The position numbers and the translations under genes are program-made. DNA of 64,000 bases from positions 62,001 to 126,000 of the forward strand of contig DAITDU010000001.1 in NCBI GenBank assembly GCA_036839715.1, written 5' to 3'. Positions 7,711 to 15,687 of this stretch are shown one piece after another (the first letter of the stretch is position 1; each line of letters opens with the position of its first letter). The DNA is from Thermocaproicibacter sp002410755. Its GTDB lineage: Bacteria; Bacillota; Clostridia; Oscillospirales; Acutalibacteraceae. The notes beneath the pieces were generated by a model. That model was not told where the DNA came from. It made no database searches and worked only from the letters and a program-made list of their open reading frames with translations.

Positions 7711-9048
7711 TTGTTCAAAACAATCAAGAACGCCTGGGCTACGCCCGATCTTCGCAAGAAGATACTGTTTACCCTGTTTATTATCGTCATTTTCCGATTT
7801 GGTGCCGCCATCCCTGTTCCATTCCTCAACACGACAGCTCTTAAAGGTGTCATGACTGAGGCCGCAACTGCAGGAACGGCACTGAGCTACCTGGATACCC
7901 TCTCCGGTGGCGCTTTTGCACAGGCAACCCTGTTTGCAATGAGTGTTACGCCGTATATCAATAGCTCTATTATTATTGAACTGTTGACGGTTGCTATCCC
8001 TGCCCTTGAGCGCATGGCAAAAGAAGGAGAGGCAGGCCGCAAAAAGCTGGGGGCTATTACACGTTATACTGCCATTGGCCTTGCAGTTCTCCAGGCGGTT
8101 TTCTATTATTTTTATCTTCACAACAGTTCCTATAATGGCGTGGATATCGTCAAGTATAAGAGTGGGGGCACGGGTGTCTTTACGGCATTCGTCATTATCC
8201 TCACCTTTACAGCCGGTGCTGCGCTGATTATGTGGCTTGCTGAGCAAATTAACCAGCACGGTGTTGGGAATGGTGTTTCTATTATCCTGTTTGCCGGCAT
8301 TGTCTCCAGAATGCCGCATGTGTTTAATACACTTGGAATGTTCTGGCAGGCAGCCAATCAGGACCCCTCCAGCTATGGCAAGTATTATTTCCTTGTTCCG
8401 CTGTTTGTGGTTCTGTTCCTGCTGATGATGTGGATAATTGTTTTTATGTACGATTCCGAACGCCGAATTCCGATCCAATATGCAAAGCGGATGGTTGGTC
8501 GCAAACTGTATGGAGGCCAGAGTAGCTATATCCCAATTAAAGTTGGTCTTTCCGGCGTTATGCCAATCATTTTTGCAAGCTCCATTCTCATTCTTCCACA
8601 GACGATTTATTTCCTGATGGGTAAAAATGCCCCGACAAGCGGTTTCTGGAAAAGCTTCTTTGATGCTTTCTCTTCAACGGGCTGGATTTATGCAATTCTC
8701 TATTTCCTGCTGATTATCCTGTTTGCCTATTTCTATATGACAATTCAGTATAATCCGATTGAGATGGCCAATAATCTACGTCAGAACAATGGTACCATTC
8801 CGGGCATCCGTCCTGGCAAACCAACTTCTGACTACATTATGAAGATTCTTTCCAAAGTGACGTTCATTGGATCATTGTTCCTCGCGTTTATTGCCCTGAT
8901 GCCAATTATTTTTGGGGCTTCAACCGGAATGAGAAACCTTTCCATTGACGGAACGTCCCTACTGGTTCTTGCGGGCGTTGCGCTGGAAACAGTGCAGCAG
9001 CTTCAGTCTCAGCTGATTATGAGACATTACAAGGGATTCCTTGACTGA
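7711..9048 (+). CDS. secY: Preprotein translocase subunit SecY
   Basis: The 445-residue protein has ten membrane segments and SecY landmarks: a start MFKTIKNAWATPDLRKKI, FGAAIPVPF in segment 1, the plug-region GGAFAQATLFAMSVTPYIN, and the cytoplasmic loop with RRIPIQYAKRMVGRK. SecY forms the pore that exports unfolded proteins and inserts membrane proteins. The start is TTG at 7711, one base after the rplO stop, with AGAGGTGAT inside rplO as its ribosome site. Coupling to ribosomal genes is the usual spc arrangement. Confidence 0.97.
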   Translation: MFKTIKNAWATPDLRKKILFTLFIIVIFRFGAAIPVPFLNTTALKGVMTEAATAGTALSYLDTLSGGAFAQATLFAMSVTPYINSSIIIELLTVAIPALERMAKEGEAGRKKLGAITRYTAIGLAVLQAVFYYFYLHNSSYNGVDIVKYKSGGTGVFTAFVIILTFTAGAALIMWLAEQINQHGVGNGVSIILFAGIVSRMPHVFNTLGMFWQAANQDPSSYGKYYFLVPLFVVLFLLMMWIIVFMYDSERRIPIQYAKRMVGRKLYGGQSSYIPIKVGLSGVMPIIFASSILILPQTIYFLMGKNAPTSGFWKSFFDAFSSTGWIYAILYFLLIILFAYFYMTIQYNPIEMANNLRQNNGTIPGIRPGKPTSDYIMKILSKVTFIGSLFLAFIALMPIIFGASTGMRNLSIDGTSLLVLAGVALETVQQLQSQLIMRHYKGFLD

Positions 9049-9065
9049 GAAGGAGTGTAATGAGA

Positions 9066-9695
9066 ATGAACCTTATTTTACTGGGAGCCCCAGGTGTAGG
9101 CAAAGGCACACACGGGGCCATTCTTTCCAAAGACTTAAATATTCCAACTATTTCCACAGGCGATATGATTCGTGAAGCGATGAAAAGCGGCACTGAGATG
9201 GGGCAGAAGGCAAAAGCTTTTGCCAACGCCGGAAAACTTGTTCCCGATGAAGTTGTCATTGGTATCGTCCGCGAGCGCCTTACGCGTTCCGACTGCCAGA
9301 AAGGCTTCATCCTGGACGGCTTCCCGCGCACCATTCCTCAAGCCGAGGCGCTGGATAAAATGGTCCGGATTGACTGCGCCCTCGACATTGAAGTCGAAGA
9401 GCCCGTCATTCTGAAGCGTTTGTCCGGCCGCCGTGTCTGCAGCAAGTGCGGCGCAACCTACAATGTTGACACAAAGCCTCCTAAAGTTGAAGGTATCTGC
9501 GACGTCTGCGGCGGCACCCTTGTTCAGCGCAAGGACGACTGCCCGGAAACCGTAAAGGAACGGCTTAAAGTTTACCATGAACAAACAGAGCCCCTAGTTA
9601 CATTTTATAAGAAGCAGGGAAAGCTCCGTGTAGTCCATGGCACAAACAATATCCCCGCTACACAGAAGCAGATTATGAATGCAATCGAGGCGTGA
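9066..9695 (+). CDS. adk: Adenylate kinase
   Basis: Adenylate kinase interconverts ATP + AMP and two ADP. The P-loop GAPGVGKGT is at residues 7-15, the AMP site motif FPRTIPQA near 83-90, and the lid has the four-Cys zinc form (CSKCGATYN ... CDVCG), common in Gram-positive bacteria. The family start MNLILLGAP points to ATG 9066; an ATG two codons earlier (9060) is closer to AGGAG and is equally possible. One small oddity: the usual GKGTQ is GKGTH here. The gene sits between secY and map as in most Bacillota. Confidence 0.97.
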   Translation: MNLILLGAPGVGKGTHGAILSKDLNIPTISTGDMIREAMKSGTEMGQKAKAFANAGKLVPDEVVIGIVRERLTRSDCQKGFILDGFPRTIPQAEALDKMVRIDCALDIEVEEPVILKRLSGRRVCSKCGATYNVDTKPPKVEGICDVCGGTLVQRKDDCPETVKERLKVYHEQTEPLVTFYKKQGKLRVVHGTNNIPATQKQIMNAIEA

Positions 9696-9698
9696 TCT

Positions 9699-10451
9699 AT
9701 GATTGTCCTGAAAACATCCAGAGAGTTAAAGATCATGCGGGAAGCGGGAAAAATTGCTGCTATCGCGCTGAAAAAGGCCGGAGCTGCGGTTGAGCCAGGT
9801 GTTTCCACATGGGAAATCGACCGTGTAGCACGCCGCTACATTGAGGGACAGGGTGCAATACCAACGTTCCTCGGGTATGGTGGCTATCCGGCCAGCGCGT
9901 GCGTTTCCGTAAACAATGTAGTCATCCATGGCATACCAAGCAAAAGTCATATCCTGCGGGAAGGCGATATCGTCAGTATTGATGTCGGCGCGACCTATGA
10001 GGGCTTTGTAGGCGATAATGCCTTCACTTTCCCCTGCGGGAAGGTCAGCCCGGAAGCGCAGCGTCTGATGGATACGACGAAAGAAAGCCTTTTTGAAGGA
10101 ATCCACGCTGCTGTCGCCGGCGCAAGGCTTGGCGATATTGGCAGTGCAGTTCAGCGGTATGCCGAAGCTCGCGGTTACTCGGTGGTACGGGATTATGTCG
10201 GCCACGGAGTAGGCGCGAAGATGCATGAAGATCCAAGTGTTCCCAATTACGGCACGCCCGGCCGGGGCGTGCGCCTGTTGCCCGGCATGACAATCGCAAT
10301 TGAGCCGATGATCAACGAAGGCGTCAAGGAAGTCAAGACACTGGCGGATGGCTGGACGACGGTTACCGCCGATGGGAAACTTTCCGCGCATTTCGAGAAT
10401 TCCATTGCAATCACCCCGGAGGGGCCGGTCATTCTGACCGATGCCGACTGA
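9699..10451 (+). CDS. map: Methionine aminopeptidase, type I
   Basis: This 250-residue enzyme removes the starting Met from new proteins. The metal ligands are in place: DVGATYEGFVGDNAFTF (two Asp), the GHGVG His, the NYG..GRG..L segment, and Glu residues in AIEPMI and FENSIAIT. It lacks the N-terminal SH3-binding zinc extension, so it is type Ia. ATG 9699 starts four bases after the adk stop, so translation is likely coupled. Confidence 0.97.
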   Translation: MIVLKTSRELKIMREAGKIAAIALKKAGAAVEPGVSTWEIDRVARRYIEGQGAIPTFLGYGGYPASACVSVNNVVIHGIPSKSHILREGDIVSIDVGATYEGFVGDNAFTFPCGKVSPEAQRLMDTTKESLFEGIHAAVAGARLGDIGSAVQRYAEARGYSVVRDYVGHGVGAKMHEDPSVPNYGTPGRGVRLLPGMTIAIEPMINEGVKEVKTLADGWTTVTADGKLSAHFENSIAITPEGPVILTDAD

Positions 10452-10464
10452 AGGAGGCCCGGCA

Positions 10465-10731
10465 ATGGAGTTCGTCAGAGGACTGGTAGTCCGTTCGCTC
10501 GCCGGCCGCGACGGGAGCGGCTTTCTGGTTATCCTCTCCACGGACGGGCGCACCGCCGCCGTATGCGACGGGAAGCGTCGGAAACTTGAGCATCCGAAGA
10601 AAAAGAACCTGAAGCACCTTTCCGCAACCCGAACGATTCTGCCAGAGAGCCGGATGCAGACGAACCATGAAATCCATCTGGCCCTCGCTCCGTTTAGGGA
10701 CGCGGGGCCGCTTTCCAGACGAGGAGGCTGA
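10465..10731 (+). CDS. KOW-domain RNA-binding protein (L14e/L6e/L27e-like)
   Basis: The 88-residue protein starts MEFVRGLVVRSLAGRDG, which is the beginning of a KOW/SH3-like fold found in a Bacillota family related to archaeal L14e. A basic stretch KRRKLEHPKKKNLKHL follows. A protein of this kind is often found between map and infA in Clostridia, and I take it as the same orthologue. The start is supported by GAAGGAGG at 10450-10457. Its role is unknown; RNA or ribosome binding is inferred only from the fold and the operon. Confidence 0.8.
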   Translation: MEFVRGLVVRSLAGRDGSGFLVILSTDGRTAAVCDGKRRKLEHPKKKNLKHLSATRTILPESRMQTNHEIHLALAPFRDAGPLSRRGG

Positions 10732-10735
10732 AGCA

Positions 10736-10954
10736 ATGTCGAAACAGGACGTAATTGAGACCGAAGGGGTTGTGACGGAAGCCTTGCCGAATGCAATGTT
10801 TACGGTTGAACTTCCAAATCATCACACCATTCTGGCGCATATTTCCGGCAAGCTGCGCATGAATTTCATTCGCATTCTTCCCGGAGATAAGGTGACGATT
10901 GAACTTTCCCCTTATGACCTCACCCGCGGGCGCATTACATGGCGCTCCAAATAA
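10736..10954 (+). CDS. infA: Translation initiation factor IF-1
   Basis: The 72-residue S1-type OB-fold protein starts MSKQDVIE.EGVV and ends LSPYDLTRGRITWR, an almost invariant IF-1 pattern. IF-1 blocks the A site during initiation. The start at 10736 has GAGGAGG at 10721-10727, inside the end of the KOW gene; the open frame reaches further up without similarity. Length is exactly typical. Confidence 0.98.
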   Translation: MSKQDVIETEGVVTEALPNAMFTVELPNHHTILAHISGKLRMNFIRILPGDKVTIELSPYDLTRGRITWRSK

Positions 10955-11001
10955 CAGCAGAAACAATACAGCAAACCTGATTGACAAGGGAGGGTAATTC
11001 C

Positions 11002-11115
11002 ATGAAAGTGAGACCTTCTGTAAAAAAAATGTGCGAGAAGTGCAAGATTATAAAACGCAAGGGCAAAGTCATGGTAATCTGTGAAAACCCGAAGCATAAG
11101 CAGCGCCAGGGCTAA
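11002..11115 (+). CDS. rpmJ: Ribosomal protein L36
   Basis: A 37-codon gene reading MKVRPSVKKMCEKCKII and ending KHKQRQG. The zinc ribbon ligands are C11, C14, C27 and H32, so this is the zinc-binding form of L36. It is preceded by AAGGGAGGG at 10986-10994. Position between infA and rpsM is the standard order. L36 is a late 50S protein near domain V of 23S rRNA. Confidence 0.97.
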   Translation: MKVRPSVKKMCEKCKIIKRKGKVMVICENPKHKQRQG

Positions 11116-11150
11116 CGGCGCAAACCTGAATTTTTGGAGGTGCAAAAACC

Positions 11151-11519
11151 ATGGCGCGTATAGCAGGAATCGATTTGCCGCGTGACAAGCGCATTGAGAT
11201 CGCTCTTACTTATATCTATGGCATCGGCCGCAGGACTGCGCAGAATATCTGTGCCGCTACGGGCGTAAACCCTGATATCCGTGTGAGAGACCTCACGGAA
11301 GATGATGCGGCAAAGCTTAGAGAATATATTGACCACCACTGCCGCGTAGAAGGCGACCTTCGCCGTGAAAGAGCGTTTGCCATTAAACGCCTTGTTGAAA
11401 TCAACTGCTACCGTGGAATCCGCCACCGCAAAGGCCTGCCCTGCAGAGGGCAGCGCACAAAGACCAATGCACGCACGTGCAAAGGGCCGAGACGTACGAT
11501 GGCCAACAAGAAAAAGTAA
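11151..11519 (+). CDS. rpsM: Ribosomal protein S13
   Basis: The 122-residue protein has the S13 start ARIAGIDLPRDKR, the IYGIGR helix-hairpin-helix, and the C-terminal RGIRHRKGLPCRGQRTKTNART followed by a basic tail. S13 contacts the P-site tRNA and forms bridges B1a and B1b. The ATG follows GGAGGTG at 11136-11142. Confidence 0.98.
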   Translation: MARIAGIDLPRDKRIEIALTYIYGIGRRTAQNICAATGVNPDIRVRDLTEDDAAKLREYIDHHCRVEGDLRRERAFAIKRLVEINCYRGIRHRKGLPCRGQRTKTNARTCKGPRRTMANKKK

Positions 11520-11540
11520 TCTCCGGGAGGGATTTGAAAC

Positions 11541-11954
11541 ATGGCAGGTCAGAAAACAGAGACGGTAAAAAAAGCCGCAACGGTCCGCAAGCGCAAAGAG
11601 CGTAAAAATATTGACCGCGGTTCCGCCCATATCCAGTCTACTTTTAACAACACGATTGTGACCATCACGGATGTACAGGGCAATGCGGTTTCTTGGGCAA
11701 GCTCCGGCGAGCTTGGGTTCCGCGGCTCCCGCAAGTCCACCCCGTTTGCTGCACAGACCGCTGCAGAGACAGCGGCAAAGGCGGCAATGGAGCATGGAAT
11801 GAAGTCCGTGGATGTCTATGTAAAAGGCCCGGGTGCGGGCCGTGAAGCAGCAATCCGTGCGCTTCAGGGCGCAGGGCTTGAGGTCAGCATGATTAAAGAT
11901 GTGACCCCGATTCCGCACAACGGCTGCCGTCCGCCGAAAAGAAGACGCGTGTAG
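11541..11954 (+). CDS. rpsK: Ribosomal protein S11
   Basis: The 137-residue product has a basic N-terminal arm, then the S11 core AHIQSTFNNTIVTITD, GFRGSRKSTPFAAQ, GPGAGREAAIRAL and the end VTPIPHNGCRPPKRRRV. S11 forms the platform of the 30S subunit near the E site. The start ATG has GGGAGGG 12 bases upstream. Confidence 0.98.
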   Translation: MAGQKTETVKKAATVRKRKERKNIDRGSAHIQSTFNNTIVTITDVQGNAVSWASSGELGFRGSRKSTPFAAQTAAETAAKAAMEHGMKSVDVYVKGPGAGREAAIRALQGAGLEVSMIKDVTPIPHNGCRPPKRRRV

Positions 11955-11977
11955 TTTTTAGGAGGTGTAAGCAAAAG

Positions 11978-12604
11978 ATGGCAAGATATACGGAATCCGT
12001 ATGCAAGCAATGCCGCCGCGAAGGCCAAAAGCTTTTTCTTAAAGGGGCAAGATGCTATACGGAAAAATGTGCCGTCGGCCGCAGGGCCTATGCGCCGGGC
12101 CAGCATGGCCAGGGCCGCAAAAAGACTTCTGAGTACGGCCTACAGATGCGTGCAAAGCAGATGACCCGCCGCTATTACGGTGTGCTGGAATCCCAGTTCC
12201 GCAAATATTATGACACCGCTGCCAAGAAGCGCGGCAAGACCGGTGAAGAAATGCTGATTCTGCTTGAGCGTCGCTTGGACAATGTCATTTTCCGCCTTGG
12301 ATGGGCTGATTCCCGTCCGCAGGCACGTCAGATGGTTACGCATGGCCACATTGCCGTGAATGGCAAGCGTGTTGATATTCCTTCTTTCCTTGTAAAAGCC
12401 GGCGATATGGTTTCCATGATGGAAAACAGCCGGAAGAAGGACAGTTTCAAGGCGATTGTTGAAGCGAATGCTGCCCGTCCGGTGCCGAAGTGGCTTGAGA
12501 GCGACCACGAAAAAGTGGAAGGCAAGGTTATTGCCATGCCGACCCGTGAAGAGATTGACCTTCCTGTCGATGAGACTCTCATTGTTGAATATTACTCAAA
12601 GTAA
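11978..12604 (+). CDS. rpsD: Ribosomal protein S4, zinc-binding form
   Basis: The 208-residue S4 has an N-terminal four-Cys cluster (C9, C12, C26, C31), so it is the zinc form, and the S4 RNA-binding domain with RLDNVIFRLG and ARQMVTHGHIAVNG. S4 is the first protein to bind 16S rRNA and in many bacteria represses this operon. The 71-base gap to rpoA holds a weak TTATCCCTTTTTGGGAGT run but no certain hairpin. Confidence 0.98.
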   Translation: MARYTESVCKQCRREGQKLFLKGARCYTEKCAVGRRAYAPGQHGQGRKKTSEYGLQMRAKQMTRRYYGVLESQFRKYYDTAAKKRGKTGEEMLILLERRLDNVIFRLGWADSRPQARQMVTHGHIAVNGKRVDIPSFLVKAGDMVSMMENSRKKDSFKAIVEANAARPVPKWLESDHEKVEGKVIAMPTREEIDLPVDETLIVEYYSK

Positions 12605-12675
12605 TACCTTATCCCTTTTTGGGAGTGGCATACCGGCAGAAATATTCATCTGTGAAACGGTAAGGAGGGTCGCTG

Positions 12676-13629
12676 ATGATCGAGTTTGAGAAGCCAAAAA
12701 TCGAGACAAACATGCTTTCCGACGACGGCAAGTATGGCAAATTCATCGTAGAGCCGCTGGAGCGGGGTTTCGGCACAACGCTGGGCAACAGCCTGCGCCG
12801 TGTGCTGCTTTCCTCCCTGCAGGGTGTTGCGGTGACTTCCGTCAAGATTGATGGTGTTCTTCATGAGTTTTCCACTATTCCCGGTGTTAAAGAGGATGTT
12901 ACCGAAATTATCCTCAATATCAAAGGCTTGACGACTAAACTGCACTGCGACGGTCCAAAGACGGTGGAAATTTGTGCCGAAGGCCCGTGCGAAGTGACGG
13001 CTGACTCAATCAAGTGCGACAGCGAGGTGGAGATCCTCAATCCGGAGATGCACATTGCCACACTTGGCGAAGGTGCGAAGCTCTACATGGAGCTGACTCT
13101 GGACAAAGGCCGCGGCTATGTATCCGCGGAACGCAACAAGCAGAACATGGGTGCAAATGTAATCGGTGTGCTGCCTGTGGACTCCATTTACACTCCGGTG
13201 TACAAGGTTAACTACAACGTAGAACCGACGCGTGTTGGACAGAGCATTGACTACGACAAGCTGACGCTTGAAGTCTGGACAAACGGGGTTATCGGTGCAC
13301 AGGAGGCCGTTTCCCTTGCAGCAAAGGTCCTTACCGAGCACCTGAAGCTGTTTGTCGATCTTTCCGACAAAGGCAGCAGCACGGAAGTCATGGTCGAAAA
13401 AGATGACAAGAGCAAGGAAAAAATTCTCGACATGACAATCGAGGAATTGGATCTCTCTGTCCGTTCCTTCAACTGTCTGAAGCGTGCCGGGATCAATACG
13501 GTTGGGGATATCATCAGCAAGTCTGAAGAAGATATGATGAAAGTCCGCAACCTCGGACGCAAATCCCTTGAGGAGGTCATCTGGAAGATGGCTTCGCTTG
13601 GTTTAAGTCTCCGCAAGGATGACGAATGA
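12676..13629 (+). CDS. rpoA: RNA polymerase alpha subunit
   Basis: The 317-residue protein has the N-terminal assembly domain (EPLERGFGTTLGNSLRRVLLSSL, residues about 25-45) and the C-terminal DNA-binding domain (LDLSVRSFNCLKRAGI, NLGRKSLEEV). Alpha dimerises to start polymerase assembly and its C-terminal domain binds UP elements and activators. The ATG follows AAGGAGGG. Location between rpsD and rplQ is standard. Confidence 0.98.
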   Translation: MIEFEKPKIETNMLSDDGKYGKFIVEPLERGFGTTLGNSLRRVLLSSLQGVAVTSVKIDGVLHEFSTIPGVKEDVTEIILNIKGLTTKLHCDGPKTVEICAEGPCEVTADSIKCDSEVEILNPEMHIATLGEGAKLYMELTLDKGRGYVSAERNKQNMGANVIGVLPVDSIYTPVYKVNYNVEPTRVGQSIDYDKLTLEVWTNGVIGAQEAVSLAAKVLTEHLKLFVDLSDKGSSTEVMVEKDDKSKEKILDMTIEELDLSVRSFNCLKRAGINTVGDIISKSEEDMMKVRNLGRKSLEEVIWKMASLGLSLRKDDE

Positions 13630-13663
13630 TTCACCCAAAACCAGGGTAAAGGAGTGAAATTCG

Positions 13664-14005
13664 ATGCCAGGTACCAGAAAGCTTGGAAGGACCACCGACC
13701 AGAGGACAGCAATGCTGCGTGCGATGGTTACTTTCCTTTTGGAGAACGGCAAGATTGAGACGACCGTCACCCGTGCCAAGGAGGTCCGCTCCATGGCCGA
13801 GAAGATGATTACAATCGCAAAGAGCGATACGCTTGCCAACAAGCGCCTTGTTTATGGCTTTGTAACAAAAGAAGGCGTTGCACACAAGCTGTTCGCTGAA
13901 ATTGCCCCAAAGTATGCTGACCGCAACGGCGGCTATACCCGCATCACAAAGATCGGGCCGCGCCGCGGCGATGCTGCCGAGATGGCAATTCTTGAACTGA
14001 TTTGA
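13664..14005 (+). CDS. rplQ: Ribosomal protein L17
   Basis: The 113-residue protein begins MPGTRKLGRTTDQRTAMLRAM and ends with GYTRI.KIGPRRGDAAEMA, the L17 signature. It closes the ribosomal superoperon, which is followed by two hairpins. The start ATG has AAAGGAG at 13649-13655. Confidence 0.98.
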   Translation: MPGTRKLGRTTDQRTAMLRAMVTFLLENGKIETTVTRAKEVRSMAEKMITIAKSDTLANKRLVYGFVTKEGVAHKLFAEIAPKYADRNGGYTRITKIGPRRGDAAEMAILELI

Positions 14006-14020
14006 TTTAATCCAATTAGA

Positions 14021-14049
14021 AGGAAGCTGGGTGTAGTTCCGCTTCCTTT
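14021..14049 (+). terminator. Hairpin with T-run after rplQ
   Basis: AGGAAGC (14021-14027) pairs with GCTTCCT (14041-14047) across a 13-base loop, and the 3' side runs into TTTT. This lies 16 bases after the rplQ stop and is a plausible intrinsic terminator of the superoperon. Confidence 0.6.
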
Positions 14050-14058
14050 TATCCATAA

Positions 14059-14094
14059 GGCAGGGCGGAGCAGAGGAATCTGCTCCGCCCTGCC
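14059..14094 (+). terminator. Strong 15-bp hairpin after the ribosomal operon
   Basis: GGCAGGGCGGAGCAG (14059-14073) is perfectly complementary to 14080-14094 with a six-base loop. Only a short mixed T/A tract (TATATTCTTAT) follows, so it is a strong hairpin but not a textbook terminator; with the hairpin just upstream it gives a tandem stop. Confidence 0.65.
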
Positions 14095-14203
14095 TATATT
14101 CTTATAAAGGTGTAAGCTGCCGGAAGCCGAAAAAAGCTGTGCAGCATAAAACAGAATCCTTTTCCATACAATGAACCGAATGAAAATGGCGGAGGGGATT
14201 GCA

Positions 14204-15481
14204 ATGAGAATTCTGAGGGAAGGCTCAGAAGGCAGCGATGTCATGGAACTTCAGTCTACACTCCGGAAACTCGGGTACTACAGCGAGGCACCGGACAGGA
14301 CTTTCGGGCCGGAAATGAAACAGGCTGTTATAAAATTTCAAACTTGGCGCAGCATTGCTCCAGACGGTATTGTAGGCCCGGAGACATGGCGGGCACTGTG
14401 GCCGTTTCTCCTGGGGTATGATACTTATTTCATCCAGCCGGGTGACACGTTTTATGAAATCGGGAAGAAGTATGGGACAGATCCGCAGTTGATTGCGGCC
14501 GCAAATCCAGGGCTAAGCCCGGAGCACCTTATGCCTGGAACGAAGATTACGGTTCCGTATTCCTATGATGTCGTTACGACGGACGCAGGCTATACCCATG
14601 AAGTCCTGATGCGAAACATAGAGGGGCTTAAAGCAAGATACCCGTCCCTGGCAGTTGGGACGATTGGCAAGAGCGTCCTCGGAAAATCCCTTTATGCCCT
14701 GCGCCTTGGCAGAGGGGAAAACCGGGTTGCCTACAATGCGGCACACCATGCACTGGAGTGGATTACTTCCCCCGTGCTGATGAAATTTGCGGAGGACAGC
14801 CTGAAAGCCTGTGCGCTGAAGCAGCCCCTTGACGGATACAATATGCAGAAGCTCTGGACTGACTCATCAGTCTGGCTTGTCCCCATGGTAAACCCGGACG
14901 GGGTAGACCTTGTAATTGATGGACTTTCCAGGAATAATCCATACTATGACCGACTGATTCAGTGGAATGGCGGAAGCAGCGATTTTTCCCAAGTATGGGA
15001 AGCAAATATCCGCGGCGTTGACCTCAACCACAATTATAATGCAGCGTGGGAACAGTCAAAACAGGCAGAGGAATCCCTTGGTATCACAGGGCCGGGGCCG
15101 ACGAGATATTCCGGCCCATACCCTGTTTCCGAGCCGGAAACACGCGCGATGGTTTCCTTTACACGGAGCCGTAAAATACGTCTTGCAATGGCATATCATG
15201 CTCAGGGCAGTGTGATTTACTGGAATTTCCAAAACCTGGCGTCACCTGAAGCAAAAGAAATAGGGGAAAACCTTTCCCGCATCAGCGGCTATTCTCTGGA
15301 AGAGGCTTCCGGGGTTGCGTCCTACGCCGGATATAAGGACTGGTATATTCAGGAATTCCGAGATCCCGGTTATACCATTGAAGTTGGCTATGGAAAAAAT
15401 CCGCTGCCAATTTCGGAATTCCCACAGATTTATGCGGAAAATATCGGGATGCTCCTTTACGCTGCTACTGTCCAACACTGA
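14204..15481 (+). CDS. LysM and peptidoglycan-binding M14 carboxypeptidase
   Basis: The 425-residue protein has a peptidoglycan-binding-1 domain (about 5-65, GSDVMELQSTLRKLGYY, DGIVGPETW), one LysM domain (about 70-117, FIQPGDTFYEIGKKYG) and an M14 zinc peptidase domain. Zinc ligands are H182 and E185 (HALE) and H332 (AYHAQG), with catalytic E393 in YTIEVGYG. This order matches gamma-D-glutamyl-diamino acid endopeptidase I of spore-forming Bacillus, which cuts stem peptides. I chose ATG 14204 after GGAGGGG; an upstream in-frame ATG at 14171 has no ribosome site. No signal peptide is visible, so export or release (for example on mother-cell lysis) is open. Confidence 0.85.
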   Translation: MRILREGSEGSDVMELQSTLRKLGYYSEAPDRTFGPEMKQAVIKFQTWRSIAPDGIVGPETWRALWPFLLGYDTYFIQPGDTFYEIGKKYGTDPQLIAAANPGLSPEHLMPGTKITVPYSYDVVTTDAGYTHEVLMRNIEGLKARYPSLAVGTIGKSVLGKSLYALRLGRGENRVAYNAAHHALEWITSPVLMKFAEDSLKACALKQPLDGYNMQKLWTDSSVWLVPMVNPDGVDLVIDGLSRNNPYYDRLIQWNGGSSDFSQVWEANIRGVDLNHNYNAAWEQSKQAEESLGITGPGPTRYSGPYPVSEPETRAMVSFTRSRKIRLAMAYHAQGSVIYWNFQNLASPEAKEIGENLSRISGYSLEEASGVASYAGYKDWYIQEFRDPGYTIEVGYGKNPLPISEFPQIYAENIGMLLYAATVQH

Positions 15482-15643
15482 CCGGGACTCCTTTGATGGA
15501 ACCCTGTTAAACTACTGGGATCCGGCAATTAAATGGAATGAACCTGCTACCGCCTGTTTTGCCGGAAGCCCAGTTGGCCTTATCTGTCCTGTTGTGAAAA
15601 CGCACTGTGTTACAGATTTGATACTGTTTTTTTATACTGAATA

Positions 15644-15652
15644 TGCTATAAT
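15644..15652 (+). promoter_or_regulatory. Extended -10 promoter candidate before the lipoprotein gene
   Basis: TGCTATAAT at 15644-15652 is a perfect extended -10 element, 36 bases before the next start. No good -35 lies 16-18 bases upstream, which is tolerated in extended -10 promoters. It would start the lipoprotein / two-component operon. Confidence 0.5.
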
Positions 15653-15687
15653 AACTTTGATTAAATGGAATTCGGGCGGGAAGGGGG

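Noticed and set aside
7468..8478. Minus-strand frame of 336 codons across rplO and secY
   Set aside because: Antisense to secY; low-complexity Asn/Lys-rich product typical of shadow frames.
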